Positions 29,211 to 36,854 of a stretch of 64,000 bases of DNA are shown in pieces; the stretch's first letter is position 1; each line of letters begins with the position of its first letter. Made by a program: the position numbers and the translations under genes. The notes beneath the pieces were generated by a model. The model worked only from the letters and a program-made list of their open reading frames with translations. It had not been told where the DNA came from and made no database searches. Origin of the DNA: Sinorhizobium garamanticum. GTDB lineage: Bacteria > Pseudomonadota > Alphaproteobacteria > Rhizobiales > Rhizobiaceae. Location: contig NZ_CP120373.1 of assembly GCF_029892065.1 (NCBI RefSeq), positions 2,549,001-2,613,000 of the forward strand, written 5' to 3'.

Positions 29211-29245
29211 GGACCTTTGGCGATCTGTGCCGGACTAAAGTCCCA
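29211..29245. promoter_or_regulatory. repeated GGACCTTTG...GGACTAAAGTCCCA module, copy 2
   Basis: GGACCTTTG, 12 bases, GGACTAAAGTCCCA. Spacing differs by one base from copy 1. Confidence 0.4.
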
Positions 29246-29375
29246 TAGATCGAACCGGCTAATACCCTAGCTTTTTTAGGGTCGTCGATGACAAACACCT
29301 ACAAGAACCTAACTGTGTTGCAGACGATTTAGGGCGCGGGCCCTTAGCAAGAGACGCGTGGGCCCTCGCCTGTCG

Positions 29376-29400
29376 ATAGTCCCTCCGGGCCTACCACTTC
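29376..29400. other. putative attachment site attR (degenerate tRNA 3' end)
   Basis: AGTCCCTCCGGGCCTACCAC followed by TTC matches the tRNA-Ile2 3' end with two differences. Directly after it a truncated SDR reading frame begins, which suggests the recombination point. Confidence 0.6.
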
Positions 29401-29609
29401 CGTTTTACATCAACAAGATCGGCTCGCCGGTCGGCAAGGATACGTTCGATCCGACCCGGCCCGTCGTAAACTTGCGTGATCGCCCCGGTGTTCCGGACGA
29501 TCTCGCCCGCGCAATCCTGTTTCTGGTCTCCGCCGATTCCGACTTCATCGACGGCACGACGCTTTTCGTCGACGGCGGCGTTTCCGCGCTCATGCCCGGC
29601 AGCGAATAG
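29401..29609 (+). pseudogene. C-terminal remnant of an SDR dehydrogenase
   Basis: The last ~70 residues of a short-chain dehydrogenase remain in frame: RPGVPDDLARAILFLVSADS then FIDGTTLFVDGGVSALMPGSE. The Rossmann start and the Ser/Tyr/Lys active site are missing, so it cannot be a working enzyme. The remnant begins right after the attR-like sequence, indicating truncation by integration or deletion. Confidence 0.65.
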
Positions 29610-29626
29610 CGATCAATGGATGCACC

Positions 29627-30421
29627 TTATCGGTCGAGTTCGGGATAGATCCGATCGAGAAATCCCGGTCTGAGCTTTTCGCCGATCAGGCAGTCGGCGC
29701 CGGGCGTCGTGGCCGTGAGTTGCAGGGTGGCCGGCGGGGGCAGGCCACTCACTTCGAGGATCAGTTTCTGGCGGATCGCGATCGCGAAATCCTCCGGTTC
29801 ATGGACCGGCAGCACGAAGGATCCCGGTCCGCCGATGACGCATTGCGCGTAGTACTGGTCGAGCGGTCCGGTTGAGACCGAGGGGCGGATGAGGATCGCA
29901 AGCCCGTTGATGATGATGCCGCGGGCAATTGTCCCATCGCGGGCGGGCGTGACCGGCGGGCCGGTATTGTTCGGCCCGTCGCCGGATATGTCTATCACCC
30001 GGCGTGCGCCCGAAAAGGCATTGGAATCGATCAGGTTCGTGCCGAACAGGATGGCATTGGAGATCGACGTGCCGCGGCGCGTGCCGACCGGCCGCGCCTC
30101 GACCTTGGCGGCGAAGGCTTCGGCGTCCTCGGCATCGTCGATGACCTGCCAGGAGACGACCGACTGCTCGTTCACGAGCCCCGCCCACTCGAAATAGCCG
30201 ATCGCGATTCGCCCGAGTAGGCCGCCCCTGACCGCGTTGATGAAGTCCGGATGCCGCAGTGCCTGGAGATAGCCGGACCGCTGCACCCGCGCCTCTTCCA
30301 TGTCCATCGATCCGGACATGTCGACGGCCAGCACCAGCTCCACATCGACATCCGCCGGCATGGCGGCCGATTGGATCGGACTCCCACTAAGGGCCAGGAT
30401 CAATGCCAACGTGCTCAACAT
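29627..30421 (-). CDS. DUF1194 von Willebrand factor A-like protein
   Basis: A 264-residue exported protein. The signal region (TLALILALSGSPIQSAAM) is followed by DVELVLAVDMSGSMDMEEARVQR, a MIDAS-like metal site, and the DUF1194 motifs GYLQALRHPDF, RRGTSISNAILFG and RRVIDISGDGPNN. The family resembles vWA adhesive or sensing proteins, role unknown. It is convergent with the SDR remnant. Confidence 0.88.
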   Translation of the reverse strand: MLSTLALILALSGSPIQSAAMPADVDVELVLAVDMSGSMDMEEARVQRSGYLQALRHPDFINAVRGGLLGRIAIGYFEWAGLVNEQSVVSWQVIDDAEDAEAFAAKVEARPVGTRRGTSISNAILFGTNLIDSNAFSGARRVIDISGDGPNNTGPPVTPARDGTIARGIIINGLAILIRPSVSTGPLDQYYAQCVIGGPGSFVLPVHEPEDFAIAIRQKLILEVSGLPPPATLQLTATTPGADCLIGEKLRPGFLDRIYPELDR

Positions 30422-30860
30422 CGCATCAACCGTTACTGCGGATGGTCGCTTCGGGGCTGGATGCGGAATAATTTGAGGCGGTCTGCCCGCACCCTGCGCT
30501 TCAAAAATCGATCACATCTGTGAGTTTGGATTGCATCACGCCAAAATCAAGGCATCGGGAAGAATGTAGCACAGGATTGGCGTTGCGTGACCGTTGCGAA
30601 CGATCACCCCTACAATATTCGGTGATCGCCGATACGCTGCTTGCCCGATTTTGCCCTTGAAGGAATTCTATCGCCGGGCGAAAGCATAGCCGCTGTGCAT
30701 GATGCCTTAAATCGGAATCGGTTTAAGGACAAAATCATGCGCCAATCCAAAGTGCTACAGCGACCCTTGCGCGTCCGATTGGACGTGCGGCGCTGTAGAT
30801 ATCGCCGACGCAGCGGGCACGAAGGCTGCGCCTCGCGAAAGCGCGTCAGACGGGACCTCA
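30422..30860. other. intergenic region with a RIME-like repeat
   Basis: This 439-base divergent region holds one RIME-like element (30697-30798) and no supported gene. I see no confident promoter. Confidence 0.6.
30697..30798 (+). repeat. RIME-like palindromic intergenic repeat, copy 2
   Basis: GCATGAT...TTAAATCGG...AAATCATGC palindrome followed by CTACAGCGACCC and GCGTCCGATTGGACGTGCGG, ending CTGTAG. More diverged than copies 1 and 3. Confidence 0.7.
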
Positions 30861-30861
30861 A

Positions 30862-32175
30862 ATGCTGCAATCCACCTCGAATACGGACATTGTGCGGATC
30901 AATCGCCTGCAACGCGCCGCGTTTGGCTATTTTCTCCGATATTCCGATGCCGGGACAGGTCTCGTTGCGGACACATCGCGCGAGGGATCGCCATCGAGCA
31001 TCGCCGCCACAGGCTTCGGGCTTGCCTGCTATCCGGTCGCTGTCGAGCGTGGCTGGGTCAGCCGCCCAGAGGCTGCGCATCGTGTGCTGACGGCACTGCG
31101 TTTTCTCGCGGCCAGCAGACAGGGAAGCGATGCACGCGCCACTGGCTACCGTGGCCTCTATTATCATTTCCTCGATATGCGAACCGGCGAGCGAAGCTGG
31201 AACTGCGAGCTTTCGACCATCGACAGCGCGCTGCTCTTGGCCGGCATGCTGACGGCGGCCGCCTATTTCTCGGAGCGGAGGCGAGACGAGATCGAGATCT
31301 GCAGCCTTGCCGACCGGCTCTTCGAGCGGGCGGACTGGGCATGGGCGCTCAATCGCGGCGACACGCTGGCGATGGGCTGGCGGTCGCCCGGCCGGTTTCT
31401 CAGGCATCGCTGGCGCGGATACAGCGAGGCGTTGTTGCTTTATGTACTGGCGCTCGCCGCGCCGCGCCACGCAATCGCACCCGAGAACTACGGCGCCTTC
31501 ACCGCGGCTCATGAATGGCTCACGATCGGCGACGCGCGGCATCTTCATGCGGGTGCGCTTTTCATTCACCTCTTTCCCCATGCCTGGATCGATTTTCGCG
31601 CCATTCGCGATGCCGAAATGCGCAAGACGGCGAGCGACTACTTTGAGAACACCCGTCGGGCCATTGCGCTCCAGCGCACGCATGCAGAGGAAAATCCCGG
31701 CGCGTTCGCCGGCTATTGCCGCGATCTCTGGGGCTTCAGCGACTGCCACGCGCCGAAAGGTCGATTGCGGCTTCGTGACGGCCGCTGGCAGCGGATGCTC
31801 GGCTACGCGGCACGCGGCGCGCCCTTCGGCGCCGACGACGGTACGCTCGTGCCCTGGGCGCCGCTCGCATGCCTGCCTTTCGAGCCTCAGGCCAGCCTTG
31901 ACGGCCTCAGCCATATGCTTTCCCGTTATCCGGCGCTGCTGAGCGAGGACCGCCTTCCGGGTGGCTTCAACCCCAGCCTGCCGGGCGAGGGTGCAGAGGG
32001 TTGGATTGACGACAGGATCGTCGGGCTTGACCAAGGCCTTTCGGTCATGATGATCGAGAACTGGAGAAGCGGATTGCTCTGGGACATCACGCGCAGCATT
32101 CCTGCCTTTTGCCGCGGACTGCGCCGGGCCGGTTTCGAGGGCGGCTGGCTGTCGGCGGGTGGCCTGCAAATCTGA
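30862..32175 (+). CDS. glycoamylase-like domain protein (GH144/NdvB-type fold)
   Basis: A 437-residue (alpha/alpha)6-barrel-type hydrolase candidate of the 'glucoamylase' Pfam group (PF10091). The signature is RLQRAAFGYFLRYSDAGTGL, SSIAATGFGLACYPVAVERG, YYHFLDMRTGERSW..ELSTIDSALLLAGML, and GFNPSLPGEGAEGWIDDRIVGLDQG. Related domains occur in endo-beta-1,2-glucanases (GH144) and in the cyclic beta-1,2-glucan synthase NdvB, so a link with rhizobial beta-1,2-glucan is possible but unproven. There is no signal peptide at the chosen ATG 30862. Confidence 0.8.
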   Translation: MLQSTSNTDIVRINRLQRAAFGYFLRYSDAGTGLVADTSREGSPSSIAATGFGLACYPVAVERGWVSRPEAAHRVLTALRFLAASRQGSDARATGYRGLYYHFLDMRTGERSWNCELSTIDSALLLAGMLTAAAYFSERRRDEIEICSLADRLFERADWAWALNRGDTLAMGWRSPGRFLRHRWRGYSEALLLYVLALAAPRHAIAPENYGAFTAAHEWLTIGDARHLHAGALFIHLFPHAWIDFRAIRDAEMRKTASDYFENTRRAIALQRTHAEENPGAFAGYCRDLWGFSDCHAPKGRLRLRDGRWQRMLGYAARGAPFGADDGTLVPWAPLACLPFEPQASLDGLSHMLSRYPALLSEDRLPGGFNPSLPGEGAEGWIDDRIVGLDQGLSVMMIENWRSGLLWDITRSIPAFCRGLRRAGFEGGWLSAGGLQI

Positions 32176-32191
32176 GCGCGACGGAGGCGGG

Positions 32192-33037
32192 ATGGAGAAT
32201 GCGCGGGAGAAGGGAAACGCCGCGGGCGAGGGGGAACTGAGGGCCGCCGTCGCCTGGCTCGAGGCCGCGTTTCCCGAGGTTGCCTGCTCGCTGGCGCCGG
32301 TCGAGAACGTGCAGCTTCCATCGGCGTTCTGGGCCGAGGGGTCGCCCGACGTGGAGACTTGTCTTTCCTACCAGGAGCGCTTCGGCGCGGGGATGGACGA
32401 CAAGGTGCGGGCGGCGCATCTCATTGCCTTTTATAGCCATCAACTCAGCCTCGCAGCCGCCGCCATCTATCTCTGCAGCGGTCGTGTTCCGGATGTTGCG
32501 GGGTTGCGCTTCGAGCAACACGCGCGTCCGCTCAAAGGAGGCGTCGTCGATGCCCGACGATTTCATTTCTACATGGGACTGAGGCAAGTCTCCGCAAGCG
32601 ACCCCGAGGATGCCGACGCGCTTTTTCACGATCTCTTTGTTGCTCATCTGAAGCCGGTGATCGCACTCTTGAAGCGGCGCTGTGGCCTGTCGCTGCGCGC
32701 GCAATGGCGGCTCGCTGCCGACAGTGTCGCAGGCGCCTTTCTCGAAGTCGGACGGCGGCGCGGAACAGAGGCGGAGGCGATCGCGCAGGCGCTCGCGATC
32801 GTCAGGCGTTCGGGGTCGCCGCTCCATTCCGATGCGCTTTGCTACGAGATGATCGAAGTCGCCGCGGCGGGCGGGAAAAATCTTTCGCGGATCTACAGGA
32901 TGCGCGGCGGGTGCTGCCTCTACTACCGCACGGACGGCGGCAGCTATTGCGACAGCTGCGTATTGCTCGAGCCTGATGCCCGACGCGAGCGATTGCGGGC
33001 GCATTTGTTGGAGGCTGCTCGCGATCAAATAGGGTGA
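32192..33037 (+). CDS. FhuF-like 2Fe-2S siderophore-iron reductase family protein
   Basis: A 281-residue protein whose C-terminus has the FhuF iron-sulfur pattern CC-x10-C-x2-C (GGCCLYYRTDGGSYCDSC). The N-terminal half is only distantly like FhuF. ATG 32192 follows GGAGG by a few bases; the frame from 32159 starts inside the previous gene's end. It lies 16 bases behind the glycoamylase-like gene and is probably co-transcribed. A second, more typical fhuF lies at 52333-53088. Confidence 0.75.
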   Translation: MENAREKGNAAGEGELRAAVAWLEAAFPEVACSLAPVENVQLPSAFWAEGSPDVETCLSYQERFGAGMDDKVRAAHLIAFYSHQLSLAAAAIYLCSGRVPDVAGLRFEQHARPLKGGVVDARRFHFYMGLRQVSASDPEDADALFHDLFVAHLKPVIALLKRRCGLSLRAQWRLAADSVAGAFLEVGRRRGTEAEAIAQALAIVRRSGSPLHSDALCYEMIEVAAAGGKNLSRIYRMRGGCCLYYRTDGGSYCDSCVLLEPDARRERLRAHLLEAARDQIG

Positions 33038-33062
33038 GTGTTCGGGGCCCTTGTTCGCGGGA

Positions 33063-33100
33063 CGTTCGCCTTCTCCCCGCGAGCGGGGAGAAAAGATTCG
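33063..33100. repeat. CTTCTCCCCGC palindromic repeat
   Basis: TTCTCCCC (33071-33078) pairs with GGGGAGAA (33085-33092) around GCGAGC. This intergenic palindrome probably also terminates the convergent fhuF-like and cbtA genes. Confidence 0.6.
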
Positions 33101-33125
33101 CGGCGGCGCCTTGATCCGGTCTCCG

Positions 33126-33914
33126 TTAGTGCGCGTTGACGAACCGGTCGTTGATGAAGCCGGAAATCACCCCGAGTACGAGCCAGAAGGCAAGGGTGGT
33201 CGCAAGCGCGGCGACGGCGAACTCCGCGCCAAGGACGGCGGGCACGTTGCTGGAGATGTCGAGCGGCTGCGGCGCGCCATAGATCTGCGGTGCGGCGATG
33301 AGCGCGAGACCCACGACCTTGGCGACCAGTTCGCGGCGCAGCGCCAGCAGATAGAGGCCAACTGCCGAAAGCAGCGCGGTCGCAGCCCACCAGACCTGGC
33401 GGTCGCCGAGTTCGGCCGCCGGGAAGCCCGGCAGCTCGGGAGGGAGCCCGATCGCTGGCAGCAAGTGGACGGCAAGCCATCCGAAGGCGCCCCAGAGCGC
33501 CCCGTTCGCGAGCGTGATCGGATAGCCGATCACGAGGCTGACGCCGGCAAGCAGCAGCGAAAATCCGGCGCCTGTCACGAGATTGGCGAGAAGCGTGCCG
33601 GAGAAGCGGCTCAGGCCGAACATGATGCCGCCTTCCTCGTGCTCGCCCTCATGCTCATGTGCATAGGCCGGCGTGACCGGCGAGAGCGCGGAAAGCGCCG
33701 CGCCAAGCGGCGAAGCGCCGATCAGCGACGAATGCTGGTCGTGGCCAACGGCTGCGGGCTCCTGCGTTGCCGGCTGATCCGCCGCCGGCGCTTCGCCCTC
33801 ATATTTCTCGGCGTGCAGGATCAACGGCACGACGCGCATTTCCTGTGCGGCGGTCATGAAGACGCCGGCAATCAGCCCGGCCACGATGGCGGCCAGAAGT
33901 GTCTTGACGATCAT
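33126..33914 (-). CDS. cbtA: cobalt transporter subunit CbtA
   Basis: A 262-residue integral membrane protein of the CbtA family, a candidate cobalt uptake component used for cobalamin synthesis. It begins MIVKTLLAAIVAGLIAGVFM with the EMRVVPLILHAEKYE segment, contains a His/Glu-rich stretch (AYAHEHEGEHEEGG) that may bind metal, and has several later helices. GAGGAAAA precedes the ATG. It is downstream of cbtB and, with it, of a cobalamin riboswitch, fitting repression by B12. Confidence 0.92.
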   Translation of the reverse strand: MIVKTLLAAIVAGLIAGVFMTAAQEMRVVPLILHAEKYEGEAPAADQPATQEPAAVGHDQHSSLIGASPLGAALSALSPVTPAYAHEHEGEHEEGGIMFGLSRFSGTLLANLVTGAGFSLLLAGVSLVIGYPITLANGALWGAFGWLAVHLLPAIGLPPELPGFPAAELGDRQVWWAATALLSAVGLYLLALRRELVAKVVGLALIAAPQIYGAPQPLDISSNVPAVLGAEFAVAALATTLAFWLVLGVISGFINDRFVNAH

Positions 33915-34149
33915 TGTCGGTTTTCCTCAATCCGGCGTGCGGCTGCTCGGGAGCGCGGCGCGTCATTCAAGACGCGCGAACGCTGCGCAAGGGCCTCAGC
34001 CGGCGCCATTTCCGGTTTCCGTGGATGCAAAACGCCGGCGGAGCACGCCGGAGCGCATGCCAAACGGCAACTCCGCCCGCGTGCTATCCGCCGGAGGAAC
34101 GATCCGCTTTTGTTCGAGATGGAACGCCAGGTGCGTTCCATGGCATCGA

Positions 34150-34326
34150 TCAGTGGCAGGGGAAGCCGTAGGAATGGCGGGTGTCGTGCGCCGTATCGTG
34201 CAGAACGGCCGAATTCGCGAGGCCGGCACCGAAGACGAGGAAGGCGCCGATCAACAGGGCGGAGATGCCCGCGACCAGGCGATCGTTAAGGGAGAGCGAA
34301 ATGCTCGAAGCTGTAGACGTAGCCAT
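34150..34326 (-). CDS. cbtB: cobalt transporter subunit CbtB (58 aa)
   Basis: A 58-residue single-helix membrane protein: MATSTASSISLSLNDRLVAG, the helix ISALLIGAFLVFGAGLANS, and the diagnostic tail AVLHDTAHDTRHSYGFPCH, whose histidines and cysteine are likely metal ligands. GGAGGTTGT precedes ATG 34326. The tail signature makes the call firm despite the small size. It is 235 bases upstream of cbtA and 57 bases downstream of a cobalamin riboswitch. Confidence 0.92.
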   Translation of the reverse strand: MATSTASSISLSLNDRLVAGISALLIGAFLVFGAGLANSAVLHDTAHDTRHSYGFPCH

Positions 34327-34382
34327 GACAACCTCCGTGATGGCGTTGGGACGTTTCCCGGGTTGGGCACTATGCCCGCATC

Positions 34383-34632
34383 GCTTGGCAGGTTTCCTGG
34401 CTCACGGCGTCAGGTGGTCTTCACCAAGGATTTGCCTCGCCTTCCCAGGATCGAACCGCCCTCTCGCGGTCTTTCCCAGTGGCTTCTTCCGGATCGCTCC
34501 GGAACAGCAAATTCACGCCGCTCTACAGTCGCGGGGTCGGCCGTGATTGAGATGCCCAGTTTGGGTCCATCCGTCACGTTCCCGTTTACTCCCGGAACGC
34601 GTTCGTTTTCCGGGAACCAATCGATCCCCGAT
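34383..34632 (-). promoter_or_regulatory. cobalamin (B12/AdoCbl) riboswitch upstream of cbtBA
   Basis: On the minus strand the element runs from GGTTCCCGGAAAACG through the core CCGACCCCGCGACTGTAG, CCACTGGG, CTGGGAAGG and ends with GAGCCAGGAAACCTGCC, the closing B12-box motif. It sits directly before cbtB, so cobalt import is predicted to fall when cobalamin is plentiful. Confidence 0.88.
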
Positions 34633-34634
34633 GA

Positions 34635-35327
34635 TTAGGGTCGGCCTCGGGCGATGTCAATTGAACTTGCGGCTTCTGACGTTGCATCCGCGACAAATTC
34701 ACGAAGGATCATGTGCTTAAAGGCGGCGACGATGCGGTCGCCCTCCGGCCTGTCGACCGAGACTGCGAGCCGCATCGTGCATTCGCCAAGATGCATGATG
34801 AGGAAGGCGGCATCGTCGATCCTTTGGCGCGGCGTTTCCGGCTGAACCCTTGCCCAGGTTTCGGCAAGCAAGCGTCCATTGGCCCGGCTTTCGGCGAGTT
34901 CGATCTTGCGCAGGGTTCTGTCCGCCTGCATCGCCGACCAGACGTCGCGCATCACCGGCTCGGCGAGAAACATGTCGTAGTAAGTGTCGAAGAGCGCCGA
35001 AAAGGCGCTGCGCAACTCGGCGAGGGTAGTGACTTTAGCGAACTCGCTCGCGATGCAGTCCCGGCTGGCGGCATTGTAGCGTTCGGCAAGGGTGCGCACG
35101 ATCGCCGCCTTGTCGGGAAAGTACTGATAGAGCGAACCGATGGAAATACCGGCCGTCTCCGCGACCTCGCTCATGCGCATGGCGTCGCTGCCTTTTTCCT
35201 CGATCAGCCCGGTGGCGCAGGAAAGGATGTGCTCGACGCGCTCGCGGCTGCGCTTCTGGCTCGGCGTGCGGCGCAGGCTTGGTTGCCCTTCCGTTGGCCC
35301 GACGGCCGGAGTTTGCTTGTCAATCAT
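34635..35327 (-). CDS. TetR-family transcriptional regulator
   Basis: A 230-residue repressor. The N-terminal helix-turn-helix is VEHILSCATGLIEEKGSDAM followed by EVAETAGISIGSLYQYFPDKAAI, and the C-terminal ligand domain is all-helical. ATG 35327 is used; the in-frame GTG at 35336 is also possible. It diverges from a DUF1772 membrane-protein gene, and two TGAG-N5-CTCA palindromes flank the shared promoter region, indicating autoregulation and control of the neighbour. Confidence 0.9.
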   Translation of the reverse strand: MIDKQTPAVGPTEGQPSLRRTPSQKRSRERVEHILSCATGLIEEKGSDAMRMSEVAETAGISIGSLYQYFPDKAAIVRTLAERYNAASRDCIASEFAKVTTLAELRSAFSALFDTYYDMFLAEPVMRDVWSAMQADRTLRKIELAESRANGRLLAETWARVQPETPRQRIDDAAFLIMHLGECTMRLAVSVDRPEGDRIVAAFKHMILREFVADATSEAASSIDIARGRP

Positions 35328-35339
35328 GAGTATCACTCA
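35327..35339. promoter_or_regulatory. operator palindrome of the TetR regulator, left
   Basis: TGAG-TATCA-CTCA, overlapping the first base of the tetR start codon. It shares arms with 35385-35403. Confidence 0.55.
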
Positions 35340-35347
35340 CATTTTGC

Positions 35348-35376
35348 TTGACTCGCAAAATACGAGGATTTATCAC
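35348..35376 (+). promoter_or_regulatory. predicted promoter of the DUF1772 gene
   Basis: TTGACT, a 17-base spacer, TATCAC, lying between the two operator palindromes. Confidence 0.45.
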
Positions 35377-35384
35377 ATTTGCAA

Positions 35385-35403
35385 ATATGAGGTTTACTCA
35401 TAT
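35385..35403. promoter_or_regulatory. operator palindrome of the TetR regulator, right
   Basis: ATATGAG-GTTTA-CTCATAT, perfect seven-base arms just downstream of the predicted -10. Confidence 0.6.
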
Positions 35404-35448
35404 TTTATCCAGCAGTTCCGGCTGCAGCCGATACTGGAGTGTTGTGCG

Positions 35449-35925
35449 ATGGTTGCCCTGATACCCGCTCTGGCTTTCGCCGCTATCATCGGATCCGGCC
35501 TGATGGCCGGCCTGTTCTTCATCTTCTCGGTGTGCATCATGCAGGCCCTGTCGCGGTTGCCGCCCGAGCAAGGGATTGCCGCGATGAACGCCATCAATGA
35601 GGTGATCCAGAATCCGCTCTTTCTCACCGCCTTCATGGGAACGGCGCTTCTGGGGCTGATTCTCGTCGGCGCTGCCTTCTTTTCTGGAGGGCAGGGCAGC
35701 TGGTTGCTTGCGGCCGGCGGCCTTGCCTATGTAGTCGGAACGCTGCTGGTGACGATGGTCTTCAATGTGCCGTTGAACGATGCGCTTGCGGCGGCTTCGG
35801 GTGAGGCAGCCCGCGAGATCTGGCAGAAGCAATACCTGACCGATTGGGTCTGGTGGAATCACGTCCGGACCGTCACCTCGATTGGAGCGCTGGCGCTCTT
35901 CGTGCTCGGCTTCGCGCGGAGCTAG
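35449..35925 (+). CDS. DUF1772 family membrane protein
   Basis: A 158-residue inner-membrane protein with about four helices: VALIPALAFAAIIGSGLMAG LFFIFSV, LTAFMGTALLGLILVGAAF, LLAAGGLAYVVGTLLVTMVF and the last TSIGALALFVLGF. The NVPLNDAL motif is typical of DUF1772 (anthrone oxygenase-related). ATG 35449 follows GGAG; longer frames are non-family. Regulation by the divergent TetR protein is likely. Confidence 0.85.
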   Translation: MVALIPALAFAAIIGSGLMAGLFFIFSVCIMQALSRLPPEQGIAAMNAINEVIQNPLFLTAFMGTALLGLILVGAAFFSGGQGSWLLAAGGLAYVVGTLLVTMVFNVPLNDALAAASGEAAREIWQKQYLTDWVWWNHVRTVTSIGALALFVLGFARS

Positions 35926-35989
35926 ATCGGCTCCGATTTAGGGAAGCATGCGGTAGCCCGCCAGCCGTAGGGCCGGTCTCTCCAAGGCG

Positions 35990-36781
35990 TCAGCGTCCGG
36001 TGTAATGCGCCTCGCGCCGTTCTTTCCAGGCTAGAAGTCCCTCGGCGAGATCATGGCTTGGCACCATGTGCGCGAATTGTTCGCTTTCGTTCAGCAGGCC
36101 TTCGCCGATCGTCATGTTGAGACCGCGCGTGACCGCGGTGATGATCGCGGCGGCCGCAAGGGGCGAGTGTCGCGTGATGCGGAGAGCCAGGGCGCGGGCG
36201 GAAGCGATGAGGTCGTCGTGCGGCACGATCTTGTTGACGAGTCCCAGCTCGAGCGCTTGGCTCGCGGAAAATTCGTCTCCTGTGAGAAGCAGTTCGAGCG
36301 CGCGCTTGCGGCCGGCGAGGCGCGGTAGGCGCTGGGTGCCGCCGAAGGTCGGCGGCATGGCAAGCTTGATCTCCGGCTTGGCAAAGCGCGCCCGGTCGCT
36401 GGCGATCGCGAGATGCACGGCTTCGGTGATCTCGCAGCCGCCGCCATAGGCAAGGCCGTTGACGGCCGCGATGACCGGCTTCGGAAAGGCTTCCAGCCGA
36501 GCGGTGAGCCTTTGTCCGCGCCGCACGAAATCGCGGACGGCTGCATTTGCCCCCTGCGCTACGCTTCTGGAAAACTCGCGAATGTCGCCGCCGGCCGAAA
36601 AGGCGCGTTCTCCGGCGCCAGTGAGGATGACCACCTGGACGGTGTCGTCCACTTCGATCAGGTCGAGGAGGGAAAGAAGCCGATCAATCATTTCGTAGCT
36701 CAACGCGTTCAGCTTTTCCGGCCGGTTGAGGGTGAGCAGCGCGACGCCGTCGGCAGCATCGAAAAGGACTGTGTCGGACAT
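35990..36781 (-). CDS. enoyl-CoA hydratase/isomerase (crotonase) family
   Basis: A 263-residue crotonase-fold enzyme. The oxyanion-hole loop is RAFSAGGDIREFS and the second is NGLAYGGGCEITEAVHLAIAS, with the acidic residue position occupied by a glutamate (GGGCEITEA), then AKPEIKLAMPPTFGGTQRLPRLAGRKRALELLLTG. GGAGA precedes the ATG. It diverges from a TetR regulator whose operator lies in the gap. Substrate (fatty or aromatic acyl-CoA) is unknown. Confidence 0.92.
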   Translation of the reverse strand: MSDTVLFDAADGVALLTLNRPEKLNALSYEMIDRLLSLLDLIEVDDTVQVVILTGAGERAFSAGGDIREFSRSVAQGANAAVRDFVRRGQRLTARLEAFPKPVIAAVNGLAYGGGCEITEAVHLAIASDRARFAKPEIKLAMPPTFGGTQRLPRLAGRKRALELLLTGDEFSASQALELGLVNKIVPHDDLIASARALALRITRHSPLAAAAIITAVTRGLNMTIGEGLLNESEQFAHMVPSHDLAEGLLAWKERREAHYTGR

Positions 36782-36832
36782 GGCGATCTCCGTGGTGTTG
36801 ACGAGAGGAGGCTAGGCGAGCGATAAGCAAAA

Positions 36833-36854
36833 GTATATTCACTAGTCGGTATAC
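36833..36854. promoter_or_regulatory. operator palindrome of the TetR gene at 36855
   Basis: GTATA-TTCACTAGTCGG-TATAC, a palindrome centred on ACTAGT, abutting the start codon of the TetR gene, so bound repressor would block its own transcription or initiation. Confidence 0.5.

Larger units (their letters stand above)
28536..29399. other. non-coding remnant of tRNA-adjacent element
   Basis: About 860 bases without a convincing gene; frames are short and carry no domain signs. It holds two copies of a GGACCTTTG...GGACYWAAGTCCC module (28681-28714, 29211-29245) and a GCCGG-CATAAA-CCGGC hairpin near 28900. No integrase gene is visible, so any element here is decayed. Confidence 0.5.
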
